Below are positions 8,655 to 19,199 of a stretch of 64,000 bases of DNA, one piece after another. This DNA is from Limnanthes douglasii subsp. nivea (Eukaryota > Streptophyta > Magnoliopsida > Brassicales > Limnanthaceae), in NCBI GenBank assembly GCA_036936605.1, contig JAUPFV010000001.1, positions 322,054,250-322,118,249 on the forward strand, given 5' to 3'. Every line of letters begins with the position of its first letter. The first letter of the stretch is position 1. The position numbers were made by a program, and so were the translations under genes. The notes beneath the pieces were generated by a model. It searched no databases and was not told the DNA's origin. It was given only the letters and a program-made list of their open reading frames with translations.

Positions 8655-11606
8655 AGCCTTTGAAGATGGCTCAGCCTCACTTGTCTTCTTCTTCTTGGGA
8701 TCGTCTTTCTCTTCATGTGGGCTCTCCCCGGTGTTTTCTTCTTCGTCAGAGGAGAAAGCACTGGAATAATCATGCAAGTCTCCATCAGCCATGGTGTGGA
8801 AGGGAAGGTCTTCGTACTCTACATGAAGCCACAAATCTCCCAGGTTCCTCTTCGGGAACTTCTCATAAAAGAGAAAGACCATATCCGACCTCACTTTAGC
8901 ATACATTTACTCTTGAGTATCTATTACGTTGTTGGCATAAGCATCGATCTTGGCCTGAATTTTAGCCTCTTGCTCCCTTAGCAGACTTGATTTCTCCTCT
9001 GCAGCCTTGGACACTGAGTTCTCAAGCGCAATCTTGTCATTTGTCAAGTTATAGATGACTTGGTCCTTGGCCTTCGCCTCCTCTTTCGAAGAGGTGAGAT
9101 CTTTCTCTAATTCGGACAGCTTCTCCCGGAGGTCTTTGACAGTATCTTCTAAAGTGGCAACCTTTGTGGTCCACCCCTCTTGGCTCTTCTTTAGCTCCTC
9201 GTTTTCTCCCTTCAAAACCTCAGCGTTTTGGGTGGCAGTGAGGAGATCGTTAGACAGTTTTTCCTTGTCGGAGTTAAGGGAGGTAATAATTGTTGCCTGA
9301 CCTCGTACTTGCTTCTCTAGGACCAACACTGGCTGAACAGTACTCAGTATGGAGTGAGTTATAGCTTCACTTTCACTTCAAACAGTGAAAGTTTTACCAT
9401 TAATAGTAATGGTGTTCGAAGTGCTTGGAGGGAGGTGCCCAGCAAATTCGTCTCTGGGAAGGTTTGCAAAATAATCACCTAGTTCATCAAGCCCTGTGAT
9501 GTCAACACCATCAATGCTGAGGTCTCCTCCTCCAACCTTGTCGGTTTGAAAGTCACCAGGGATCTCTTCTGCTCTTGTTGGATCAGTAGGGTCAACAGGA
9601 GGGAAGGGCTCTGTAGACCGGAGAGAAAGTTCATCACCCCCGGAGGTCTTTTTCTTCTTGGCCTCCCTGTCCTTGCTTTCTGCTCCCCATTTTTGGTCTC
9701 TCTTAGGAACCCTTAGGGGTTTGGGGGATTTAGCCTCTTCCCTAGCACTTTCATGCTCTACAACTTCTAGCAGAGCAGCATCGATCTAGCTTGGGGCTGG
9801 CCCCTCTGGGGTTTGTTGGAGCAGCCTCCTCCACCTCGGCAGGGTTAGCCTCACCTGCAGCCTTCTTACCTTTCCCTTTCTTGCCTTTTATTTTACTTAG
9901 GGCCTTGGCTCGACCTTGCAAGTATAGTGACCCGTCCGGTTTGTGTGTTCTATTGAGGACTACATCCGGAGGGGGTGGAGTGGTGACTTCTTCCCAGGTC
10001 AAGTCCCTCCGGCCAGTAGTGTTCCAGAGATGAGACCTTGCAAGATTGCCTTCGGTAAAGGCGTCATGGAAACGGTTCCCCCACTTCTCAGCAGCCCAAG
10101 TGTTGATCCTGGTACAAGTGGTCTGCCCGGCCTTTAAATAGTCGTTGAAGTCTTTAGGCAGCTCTGTTAAAAAAAAAAGACAAGACTAGTCAGTTTAAAC
10201 AAATTCGATAAAAGTAAAAAATAAGAATGTAAGGTAGGATCCTTACGATCACTTCTCCATCTGCTGGTGAGGAGACTCAGGTTGACTCCGGCTTTGATAT
10301 TCCTCCCATTCTCCCAAGCGCCACTTATAAACAAGAACTGAGTCCTCAAGTTTATCTCCGACTCAAGCAGGTCATCCACTGCTTTGTAGTTAACCCTCAT
10401 GTTGAAGTGATAAAAGGGGATATGAGGGTTTCTGCAGAGACCGGCCACAGCAGCGAATTCCTCCATCGGGAGAGGAATTCTGGAGATCCTGGAGGCCATG
10501 ATACAGGCCATGAGAGTATACCAGGCGTTAGGGCTCAGTTGGCTTGGACAAAGCTTGATAAGATGGAGGTAGCTAAGTATCTCCGGATCCAAGGGAAACC
10601 TTAGCCCCCAGTTAAAGAGCTCAGTAAAGATGACTACTTCACTAAGTTTGCAGTCCATTGGGGTTTCAGGGTCTATTGGGATCCTTATTTTCACATTCTC
10701 CGAAATCCTCCACTTCGTTCGCATCCGACCCAGTTCGGCTATGTGGATAAAGGCATAATTAATTTTTTACAAGTCAAGTAAATATTTGACATTGACCTTG
10801 TGAAAACAAGGTCCAACTTTTCCCTTTAGGACCTCTGGCAGATCTGGATGCCTGAGGCATAGTTTTTCTTTGTCTTTATCCTTCTTGGCAGCAGCAACAT
10901 CACTAGTCTGTCCGGAGGGTTCAGACTCGAATGGAGCCTCTTCGATAGAATCCTCTATTATTTCCTCCATTACCGAGGAAGGGTTTTCAGTTGTCTTTGT
11001 GAGGGGGGAGTTTGGAGTTGGTTCAGTCTGACTTCTGGACTGTTGAGCTTCAATACTCTCCTGGACTCTGGCCTCCGGCTGGGGCTCTGATGTGGTGGTT
11101 TCTCTTCGGGGGCTTGAGCTAGTGGCCTCCGGTCAGGACAGTCTGTCCTTGGGTACTTTTATGGGTACCTCTGACCCTGTATTGCTATACTTGGCCCCTG
11201 ATTTCGAAGGGGTGCCTTTGGAAGCCTGCCCTTTAACAAGTCGACCTCTTCTTCGATCGACCAGTTTGTTGGGAGATGTATCTGCATCTGACCCCATGGC
11301 TATAAATGGGGAAGGCTTTTTGAAGCTAGCAACTGTTAACCCTGGTTCAACAGTGGGTTCTGATTCTTGAACCGATGAACCTGAGACAATAGGAGAAAGA
11401 TTGGTTTGAAACAATCTCCTCGGTTTGACACTTTTTGTTGAGGAGGAACCCTGGTCAGGCTCTGTGTTTGAGGTTACTGGTTTGTCGATGGGGGAGGTAG
11501 GTAAGCCTGCTGCAATGCGCCTTTCCCTTTCAACTATTTGTGCCTTTTCTAGTTCTGATAGATTGAGCCACCCGCCTCTGATTAAAGCGTTCTTAGCCGT
11601 GAACAT
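8655..11606 (-). pseudogene. Tat-1 antisense ORF with Transposase_28-like domain (spliced)
   Basis: A long minus-strand gene between pol and the 3' LTR. The ATG at 11606 starts a Ser/Thr- and charge-rich N-terminal region in one frame down to 10247, interrupted only by TGA at 11133-11135 and TAA at 10767-10769. Around 10650-10480 it reads VVIFTELFNWGLRFPLDPEIL and then PSQLSPNAWYTLM, the pattern of Pfam's putative gypsy-type transposon domain (Transposase_28). A GT-AG intron at 10164-10246 joins in phase to exon 2. Exon 2 contains AAEKWGNRFHDAF and an acidic/lysine-rich linker, shifts frame near 9785, and after a stop near 9380 enters a heptad-like coiled coil (9329-8907). A final stop is followed by an acidic tail. 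The molecular role of such Tat antisense ORFs is not established. Confidence 0.8.
10164..10246 (-). other. Intron in the Tat-1 antisense ORF (83 nt)
   Basis: On the minus strand the donor is GATC/GTAAGG (10246) and the acceptor follows a poly-T run, TTTTTTTTAACAG/AGCTG (10164). The exon ends after the first base of a codon and resumes with two bases, giving W-R-S-D-Q-L-P-K-D without a break. The unspliced frame stops inside the intron. The same junction, same phase, exists in Tat-2 at 60897-61007. Confidence 0.8.
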
Positions 11607-12036
11607 AAACAACCAAAGTGAAGAACTTATGTTTGAGAGAGAAAGCTCTGAAAATTAGCAAAGTGAATATGAAGATGATGGTAAAACAGTGGAAAAGTGT
11701 TTAATTTATAGTAAACCCTAAAAAATGTGCTTTGATTCCTAGGAGAATTCGAAAAGATTTGCAATGATTAAGAAACAGCGCTGATGTCATCTTCATTTAA
11801 TGAAGAGGTTAATTTTCAGAGAAGGTGTGAGCGAAATTCAAGGTGAAAAACGGCTGAAATAACGAACCAGAAAGAGACACGTGTCCCACGAACTCTGGCA
11901 AAAAACCGTTTAGATCCAAAGAACTTTTTTCAGTCCGGATAAAACTATAACACAATTCGAAGGACCTGTCCGGATGTAACTGTCACTAGCAACAGACTGT
12001 TTTTTAGGTCTTGCCAAAGGTTTTTGAGCACCACCT

Positions 12037-12050
12037 AAAAGAGGGGCTAC
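12037..12050 (+). promoter_or_regulatory. Tat-1 polypurine tract
   Basis: AAAAGAGGGGCTAC directly precedes the 3' LTR. The purine run primes plus-strand DNA synthesis. Tat-2 has the same GAGGGGCTAC at 62859-62868. Confidence 0.8.
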
Positions 12051-12459
12051 TGATGAGTCCGGATTCCGTCACCTCTTCAGATAGGGTCAGTTCGGACAAT
12101 GTCTACCTAACCGGACAGGGGCAGTTCGGACACCATCATTCATTGGATTGTTCGAACATAACTAAAGTATTTAAAAACATAATCGCTTCTTGACTAAGCT
12201 GCCTGCTCTCCTACTTAGAACTTATGGGTCCTTAAACTTGACCCAGGTCCATTAAACACGACCCGAAAGCCCATAAGGCCCAAATATAAGGGTATAAATA
12301 CCCAACCACTAACATTAAATGAGGGTAATGAAAATTAAATACAACCAGGCTGCTTAATTCTCCCTCTACACTCTACCCAAATATTAAATACTCACAAACT
12401 TCCACACAACTCAAAACAAAAATTACAAACTTACCCTCAAACAAAAATAAACCACACCA
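12051..12459 (+). repeat. Tat-1 3' LTR
   Basis: It has the same length and ends as 2109-2517, with a TATA box at 12293-12300. The two copies show about 21 substitutions, mostly transitions, and no indels. It is followed at 12460-12464 by GTTTT, the second copy of the target duplication. Confidence 0.93.
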
Positions 12460-12464
12460 GTTTT

Positions 12465-13228
12465 GGCCAAGTAACAATGAATTTCATATTCGAACAATCC
12501 TCCCTCCTATCATATGATTGGTTCTTTGGTTTTGAAAAAACGAAGTTAAACACCCGGAGAGAAGTATTTCTGCCAAAAGTATTATTTAATATATTAAGAA
12601 TATAATCTTAAAACTAGATTGTGTTAATCTTCTTAAGCGATATTATTGGTTTAATGACCTTGTTGTATCCTATAATCTAGGTTGTTTCGACCATCTAAAT
12701 AATACTAGAAAGAGCATTGTCCTCAACTAGAAACCTCCCAAAGAAAACATAATTAAACTCATTATTGATGCTTTTTGTTCCTTAAGTGGAGACGCCAACG
12801 ATGATGGTCTTCTCATGAATAATAATGGTGATATTTTAGTAGCATTTGGTATGATCTATGGTAAACAGACCCCTATCATTGCTGAATGTAGGGCACGATG
12901 ACCTTCTCCTTTGCAATAAATTGAAAATCACAAATCTAGATATAAAGGTAAACAGACCCCTATCATTGCTGAATGTAGGGCACGATGACCTTCTCCTTTG
13001 CAATAAATTGAAAATCACAAATCTAGATATAAAGACTGATTCGAATATCCTTATATCAATGTTAATGCAATACAAATCCCTTTGTTTCCTCACTCATATC
13101 CTAGACTGTTATAGGAAACTTATTCACTCTAGCATGTTTATAGCTCATATTTACAGGGTACAACTGGTGAAGTGGACTCACAAAAATCACAATCAAAGAA
13201 GACTTAAACTTTTCTCAAATTCATAATC
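12465..13228 (+). pseudogene. LINE remnant, RNase H region (right part)
   Basis: The continuation of the LINE at 1480-2108. About 12730-12850 reads W-K-P-P-K-E-N then a D-A plus GDANDDGLLMNNNGDILVAFG, matching the start of the plant LINE RNase H (RVT_3), which usually has KxNxDGA and G-G-x-x-R-D-x-x-G. The later part TNLDIKTDSNILISML (about 13005-13060) carries the expected Asp. In between, an 87-bp segment is perfectly duplicated in tandem (12860-13033). Stops and one frame change are present. The end is not clear; no poly-A tail is visible before 13260. Confidence 0.7.
12860..13033 (+). repeat. Perfect 87-bp tandem duplication inside the LINE RNase H
   Basis: Copies 12860-12946 and 12947-13033 are identical base for base. 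Eighty-seven is divisible by three, so the duplication adds 29 codons without shifting the frame. It covers the region around the conserved E-C-R-A motif. Identity inside an otherwise decayed LINE points to a late event. Confidence 0.95.
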
Positions 13229-14314
13229 AATTAAGAGCCATTGTTCTCTTGGATAGCTTAGAATTGTGTTACATAAGAGAACTTACTTGAGTTATGTAGA
13301 AAGCTATATATATATTTATAATATATGTGTATATAATTTGTTTGTGTGTTCTTATAAAGGTTTCCGGTGATTACCTTTTTAAATTTAACTAGCTCGAGAT
13401 AATTCGATTTCTTTCTAACATTCTTATTAAGTATGTAATTTAGTTGACTTAATAATTTTTGCAAATCTTTAAATAATATAACCATCTCATTCTCAAATAA
13501 GGAGACATACACAATTTCATAAAGTATTTAGAAAGACTTCAAAATAAAAATAAAAAATCTCAACTCGAAAAAATTTAAAATACGTCGAAACAATAAATTC
13601 AAATAATTACTCGAAAAAATAATACTGTGATCTTATAAAAATAAATTGAAAATATAAAGCTAGATGCAACTTCAGTTGATATGCCTCTTCATTTAACTAA
13701 AACCGATTGCCCTAATTTGAAGTTTGAAGAATACCTCTCTTGGGTACCCTAAGGATTCTTTGTCCGACATCCATTAATAAGCCCAAAAATTAGATATGAA
13801 ATTTAAGGTTCCTATTGGATCAAGATAAATTCATACTAGGCTACGAAACTAGCTGGTTTTGATAAGAATATGAAAGTAAATTAGACAAGAATAAGTACCA
13901 AACCTCAGAAGAGAAGAGAGAAGATGATTTTTTTGGCGCTGTACATAAAAACAATTTAAGCTTGGCGCCTGACTGGAAATTGAAATTCAATTTGGTTCTT
14001 TGAATAAGGCTTAATCTCATGTGTATTATCAAGACCTATTTAATTTGGACTATATTGGTATAATCTTCAAATGCAATAAAGTAGTATTTTTTTAAAAAAC
14101 AATTTGGTTAATACCAAAAAAATATCATATTTTTTAGTGAAAACTTTTTTATTTTGATAAAATGAACAAGTGTATTCTTGTCACCATTATAAGATGAACC
14201 GTGATCCGATGTGATTCAGCCAAATAACGATGAAAACTTGGTGGACTTTTGGTATCTCAATATTTTATTTAACATAATCTCACAATGATCCAAACAATAT
14301 TAGATGTTGAATTA
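13229..14314. other. AT-rich stretch without recognisable gene
   Basis: Short AT-rich reading frames only, on both strands, with no recognisable protein. It includes a TATATA-rich segment at about 13302-13340. It could be decayed transposon sequence between the LINE and the copia element. Confidence 0.5.
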
Positions 14315-14610
14315 TGTTGAGAGAATGTGAATGTGTTATATGTATGGAATAAATGACAGTAGGATTTGAAGATGTTGAACAGGAAAATATTATTCAGTGA
14401 ATAATCCAAAGCACAAAGAAAACAATTGAAACGGTGAGTGAACGTGTCTCTCACATCTTCACCCTTTCAATACATAAACCAAATCATCTCTCATGGCATA
14501 TCACAATTACAATGTATATATATAGTGTGGCAGAAAGTAAATCCTAGCTCATATACAAACTAATATTAAATAGCTCATATACATTTTATTCTAATCCTGA
14601 CACTCTAACA
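14315..14610 (-). repeat. Copia-1 3' LTR
   Basis: On the plus strand it begins TGTTGAGAG and ends CTCTAACA. It keeps the TG...CA termini and a TATATATATAG stretch near 14515. It contains a 9-bp insertion (about 14397-14405) relative to the other LTR. Confidence 0.88.
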
Positions 14611-14628
14611 CCCCCCCCCCCCCCTCTC
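14611..14628 (-). promoter_or_regulatory. Copia-1 polypurine tract (G-rich)
   Basis: Fourteen consecutive C on the plus strand followed by TCTC, so GAGA followed by G14 on the minus strand, directly before the 3' LTR. A purine tract here primes plus-strand synthesis. The uninterrupted G run is longer than usual and may have expanded by slippage or be a sequencing-sensitive homopolymer. Confidence 0.75.
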
Positions 14629-14683
14629 AAGTTGGAGCATAAAGATTTTGAAGGCCCAACTTGCCAAGCAAAAACTCAAACTG

Positions 14684-15597
14684 CTACTTGCCTAGTGCTT
14701 TGGTAAAGATGTCTGCACGTTGAGACTGAGTGGGCACGTGAGATGCGAAAATAACCCCATCAAGTATCGCATCCCGTAGAAAATGACAATCTACTTCAAT
14801 ATGCTTTGAACTCTCATGTAACACAGGATTGTGGGCAAGATGTAAAGCCGACTGACTATCACAGAAAACTTGCATAGCCCCTAAGTTTGAGACCCCAAAA
14901 TCGTTGAGCAAACCGTGCAACTACTTCAACTCACAAGTCAATCCTTCCATAGACCGGTACTCTGCTTCAGCGGAAGATAATGCAACAACACCTTGTTTAT
15001 TAGTCTTCCAAGAAACAGGGGAATCACCCAAGAACACCATCTAACGACTCATACTGCGCCGAGTCTTTGGACATCCAGCCCAATCAGAATCACACCAGCC
15101 TGTCAGAATGAGGTTACAACTACTCGGCAGAAGAATTCCCTGACCCGGGCTCCCTCTCAGATAACGAACAACTCGTAATGCAGCTTACCAATGACCCCCT
15201 TGTGGTTTCTGAAGAAACTGAGATAAAATATGTACCGAAAACGGATATTTGGTCGTGTAAGCGCCAGATAAATCAGTGTACTCACCAACCTGCGGTACGC
15301 TACCCCGTCAATGAGTAACACTAACTCGCTCTTGCCGAGCTGGTGGTTTTGCTTCATGGGAAATGGTGCAGGCTTGCTGCCAAGTAAACATGTCTCTGAA
15401 ATAATGTCCAGAGTATATTTACGTTGGCAAAGAAAGATACCTGCGGGACTCCGTGCTATTTCAACTCTAAGAAAATATTTGAGATGACCTAAGTCATTCA
15501 TGTGAAAGCAAGTGCTCAAGTATTTCTTAAACTCCACTAATGCACCAAAATGATTCCCAAATATAATAAGATCATCAACATACAGCAAAACATGCAT
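14684..15597 (-). pseudogene. Copia-1 RT C-terminal half and RNase H
   Basis: The RT piece at 15597-15157 starts with the active site YVDDL (about 15572-15586) and continues FHMNDLGHLKYFL, Q-x-KYTLDI and TRPNIRF, all standard copia RT blocks. The RNase H piece at 14920-14684 reads VFCDSQSALHLAHN, HIEVDCHFLRD and RADIFTKAL, which carry the expected acidic and histidine residues. A frame break around 15160-14920 separates them. The Asp pair of the active site is present; the enzyme is broken by stops and shifts. Confidence 0.85.
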
Positions 15598-16142
15598 ACG
15601 ACAACCACTTGTGGAATAAGAGAATAAACAATAATCTGAATAGAACTGAATAAACCCTTACATCTTCAGTGCAGCCACTAACTTGGCAAACCGACACCGA
15701 GGTGCTTGCTTCGGGACATACAACGATTTGCAAGGAGACAGACTTGTCCTTTGCGCCATCTTTCAAAACATGGAGGAATTTTTTATGTAAACCTCTTCAT
15801 CAAGATCACCATGCAAAAAGGCATTATATACATCCCTCTTATGTAACTCCCAATTCTGAGCGGCTGCAACCGCCAAGAAAAGACGTACAATAACCATCTT
15901 AGCAACATGAGCAAAGGTCTATGTATAATCAACCCCTTCTACTTGATGATTACCAAACACCACCAAACGAGCTTTGAGGCTCTCTACTCTCCCATCAGCA
16001 TGATTTTAATTTTGTAAATCCACTGAATCCCCAAAGCTTTCTTCCCGGGAGGTAGATACGCCAAAGTCCAAGTATGATTATCCTCTAGTTCCTGAATTTC
16101 CTCTTGCATTGCCTTTCTCCATCCAAGGTGTCGCATAGCCTC
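15598..16142 (-). pseudogene. Copia-1 RT N-terminal half (heavily decayed)
   Basis: Fragments in changing frames on the minus strand correspond to the first half of copia RT, for example a W-I-Y-K-I-K stretch near 16030-16010 and an equivalent of the ETFAPV-to-A-F-L-N-G region. There are more stops per length than in neighbouring parts. Boundaries are approximate. Confidence 0.6.
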
Positions 16143-17490
16143 TCAGAATAACTTAGGATCATCCCTAGAGGTAATCGATGCAAGAAAAGAGCGGTGTACC
16201 AACGAGAAACGAGAATTGTCTATATAATATGTGAGAGGATACGACATACCGTGATCAAAAGATGGACTAGAACCGGGAGTAGAAGGAGCAAATGACATTG
16301 AATGTACTACAATAGTCATCATAAAATCCTTCAAACGAGTAGAAGGAATTTTACTACGCTTTCCTCGTCCAAGATCTGAAGAAATACCTTGAGTATCTGA
16401 AACAACATCCGAAAGTACTGGCGAATCTGAGACACCGCTACCACCAACCGGAAGTGGAGATTTCACATCACCAACCTCAGAAACCTCCACGAATGGAGCT
16501 ACCATAGGGACTCCATCATGCTGCGATTCCTTCTCTTCAATCGGTGAGGCCTTCTCAACTTCCTCCCAAAACTCCGGAGCAACAATATGAGTTGTAGTGA
16601 CCCCATTCTCACGACAAGCCAACTCATAGTCCATAGGAACAGATGCAAATGGAAATATATGTTTTAAAAAATTCACATCACGGGAAACAAAATCATATAC
16701 TTTCAAGCCTTTCTTGCCATATGGGTAGCCCACAAAAATAAACCGACGACTACGACTCGAAAACTTGTCACACTTAGACCTTTGATCATGCACATAATAC
16801 AGAGACCCAAACACACGAAGCTCAGAGAAAACAGGAGGAACACCATAAAAGCATCTCAAATGGAGTCTTGGAACCCAAAAATTGAGAAAGAGTTGTATTA
16901 ATCAAATACTCGACAGTCAAAATACACTCCCCCAAAAATTTAACAAGTAAGTTACCTTGAAACCTGAGAGCATGGGCAACATTCAAAATATATTTATGTT
17001 TCCGTTCGAACCTACCATTCTGCTGAGGAGTACCCACACATGAAAATTGAAAAACAATACCCAACTCATCAAAAACACGACGCACATAGAAAAATTCAGT
17101 GACATTGCCACCGCGCACTGTCTTAACAAATCCATTAATGTTTTTCTTAGCCATTGCGAGAGAATGTAAAAACATTGAAGTTACTTCTGTTTTCTCAGCC
17201 AACAAATAAATCCATACAACACGGGAGTAATCATCAACAGTATTGAGAAAATATCGCGCACCACTGGAGGATAAAGTATGATAATGACCCTATGAATCAC
17301 AATGAGTTAATTCAAAGCAAACAGTCGCTTTAGAATCACTGACAGAAAAACACTCACGAGTCTGTTTAGTGTGAAAACAAACATCACACGGGTGAACTAC
17401 ACTTTTATCACCAGTGCTAGAAACAAATGTTATAGATTGAAATATCTTAGCTGAAGGATGTCCCAGCCTACGGTGCCACAACTCAGCCAA
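16143..17490 (-). pseudogene. Copia-1 integrase
   Basis: The GAG-pre-integrase zinc region lies at 17490-17290 (LWHRRLGHPSAKI and C-D-V-C-x-x-T-K-Q). In the core at 17205-16822 the second Asp position is altered (VRGGNVTEF replaces the usual R-T-D-N-G-x-E), while GTPQQNGRFERKH keeps the Glu. The C-terminal part at 16859-16143 reads VFGSLYYVHDQRSKCDKF and FVGYPYGKKGLKVYD, followed by an acidic linker. Three frame segments are needed. Loss of the catalytic Asp makes it inactive even apart from the frameshifts. Confidence 0.85.
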
Positions 17491-17499
17491 TTATCAACC

Positions 17500-18245
17500 A
17501 CTACAACACTACAAACTTCGATTTTCTCAACACCGCTGAAGTAGTACATTTCACCTCTCCGCTGACCTAGTCCAATCACAGTCCCTGATTGTCGCTCATG
17601 AATAACACAACCAAACTTAATACAACAAACAATACAGTCGAGATCATCAGTCAAGTGGGATATTGAAAACATATTACATAACCAAAAACACATTCTGCAA
17701 AGATAACTGACAAGACAAGCGTACACTACCATAATGTGTAGCAGTAACATGAGAACCATCGGGCAGAGATACTACACAGGCTGGCATAACAGTAATATTT
17801 TATAATAGAGAGATGTCACTTGTCATGTGATTGGAATCTACAATATCAATAATCTAAGGGGTATTGAACAACTCACTACTCAAAATCTCATCAGTCTGGG
17901 AAATTTGTCTGCTGAAAGCAGGGAAAACAACTATTGCAACTGACCAGAAAGACAAGAAGGTGCGTCAGCAGGTAACTCCGTAATAATCGTAGCCGATTGA
18001 CCCATGAAGGTTGTTCCTGTCGTCGTGTTGCGCGGCCTTGGAGTGTCAATAGCGCCTGGCGGTCCGCACGAACCTTCTTTTCAACGGCTGTAAGGTGATG
18101 TAGCGCCCGAACGTTTCACCTAGATTTTAGGATGCCCATGTTTGGTGTAGCAATTGGATTCCTCATGAAAATTTTGTGACAATAAGTACAAAAACACTGA
18201 GAATAACGTGCGGCAAACAAAGAAGTACTTCGAGGAGTAGACTGA
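17500..18245 (-). pseudogene. Copia-1 protease and gag zinc knuckle remnant
   Basis: On the minus strand about 18200-18130 reads CTYCHKIFHEESNC, a CX2CX4HX4C knuckle with Phe where Gly is usual, then the K-H-G-H-P-K stretch common in copia gag. About 17850-17640 contains S-N-H-M-T-S-D-I, SLPDGSHVTATHYGSV and a QNVFLV block, the landscape of copia protease, but the D-T/S-G triad is destroyed (D-I-V-D-S). Upstream gag sequence is absent and replaced by the repeats at 18245-18640. Confidence 0.65.
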
Positions 18246-18640
18246 ACCACAAATGTCATCAGGGGCTTTTAAAAAACTTCCTAAAAACGTCGGTGATGAG
18301 AATACAAACAATACTACATCAATAATACGTCGGGGAAAGAGGAAATATATTGGAAATACTTCGATCTCGCGAGAACAAAGGCCGGATAAACGTCGGCTGA
18401 TGAAGACTATATCGGAAACACGTCAGTGCAAGAGGAAAAAAACTGGAAATACGTCGGTCTCAAGAGAACAAAGAATGTAAATACCTAATGAAGAGTATGA
18501 CGGAAACACATATGCGTAAAGGAGAAAATATCGGAAATACGTCGATCTTGAGAGAACAAAGGCCGGATAAACATCAGGTGATGAAGACTATGCTGAAAAC
18601 ACGTCGACGCAGGGGCAAATTTTGAAGGCTAAGGTTTTAA
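18245..18640 (-). repeat. Copia-1 leader repeats (about 90 bp, three copies)
   Basis: Between the primer site and the gag remnant, a unit containing GGAAATAC, TCGATCT, GAGAACAAAG, GCCGGATAAAC and GATGAAGACTAT recurs. Its starts lie near 18352, 18445 and 18533, so periods are 93 and 88 bp. Copies are diverged. They occupy the place where the leader and the first part of gag should be. Confidence 0.75.
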
Positions 18641-18647
18641 AGGCTAT

Positions 18648-18660
18648 GGCTCTGATACCA
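18648..18660 (-). promoter_or_regulatory. Copia-1 primer-binding site
   Basis: On the minus strand it reads TGGTATCAGAGCC, complementary to the 3' end of initiator tRNA-Met, immediately inside the LTR at 18661. Confidence 0.85.
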
Positions 18661-18946
18661 TGTTGAGAGAATTGTGAATGTGTTATATGTATGGAACAAA
18701 TGACAGTAGGATCTGAAGATGTTGAGCAGGAAAATATTATTCAGTAAAGCACAAAGAAAACATTTGAAACGTTGAGTGAATTTGTCTCTCACATCTTTAC
18801 CATTTCAATACATAAACCAAATCATCTCTCAAGGCATGTCACAATTACAATTTATATATAGTATGGCAGAAAGTAAAACCTAGCCCATATACAGACTAAT
18901 ATTAAATAGCTCATATACATTTTATTCAAATCCTGACATTCTAAAA
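18661..18946 (-). repeat. Copia-1 5' LTR
   Basis: The partner of 14315-14610. It starts TGTTGAGAG and ends CTAAAA, where the terminal CA has become AA. Divergence from the partner indicates an old insertion. Confidence 0.85.
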
Positions 18947-19199
18947 AATTCTCTAGCCGACCCACGTTTTTTTAGCTTCAAACTGTAGTTACTTTGAATA
19001 AAGGAGAAAAAGATGAAATATCACCTAGTCGTATTTCCAATGGCCCTTGAGATACTGAAAATAGACATACTTCCTAAATTTAACCAGTATAAAATTGAAA
19101 AATACTTCGAAATCAAAAATCTAAAATATTATAGTGAGTAATTTTGGAATGAGATTTTCATATTTGAAGGAGACGACCAGCTTATACGCGGAAATGTTT
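18947..19199. other. Short AT-rich stretch, nothing recognised
   Basis: It lies between the copia LTR and the gypsy relic. It may belong to the leader or gag of that relic, but no motif supports this. Confidence 0.4.

Larger units (their letters stand above)
2109..12459 (+). mobile_element. Tat-1: full-length Tat-type Ty3/gypsy retrotransposon
   Basis: A 10,351-bp element with two 409-bp LTRs, a primer-binding site, gag, protease, RT, a second archaeal-type RNase H, integrase, a 0.5-kb spacer, an antisense ORF of about 3 kb, and a polypurine tract GAGGGGCTAC before the 3' LTR. By eye the LTRs differ at about 21 of 409 positions with no gaps, roughly 5%, so the insertion is not recent. Every coding part carries stops, frameshifts or small deletions. 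The extra RNase H and the antisense Transposase_28-like ORF are hallmarks of the Tat lineage. It sits inside a LINE with an exact GTTTT target duplication. Confidence 0.92.
14315..18946 (-). mobile_element. Copia-1: decayed Ty1/copia element with both LTRs
   Basis: A 4.6-kb minus-strand element. LTRs at 14315-14610 and 18661-18946 differ by about 7% by eye plus a few indels. The primer-binding site at 18648-18660 reads TGGTATCAGAGCC on the minus strand, and a G-rich polypurine tract lies at 14611-14628. Order on the minus strand: gag knuckle, protease, integrase, RT, RNase H, which is copia order. Flanks read AATTA on the left and AATTC on the right, an imperfect 5-bp duplication. The N-terminal part of gag is missing, and RT is heavily mutated. 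Neither protein product could be made. Confidence 0.88.
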
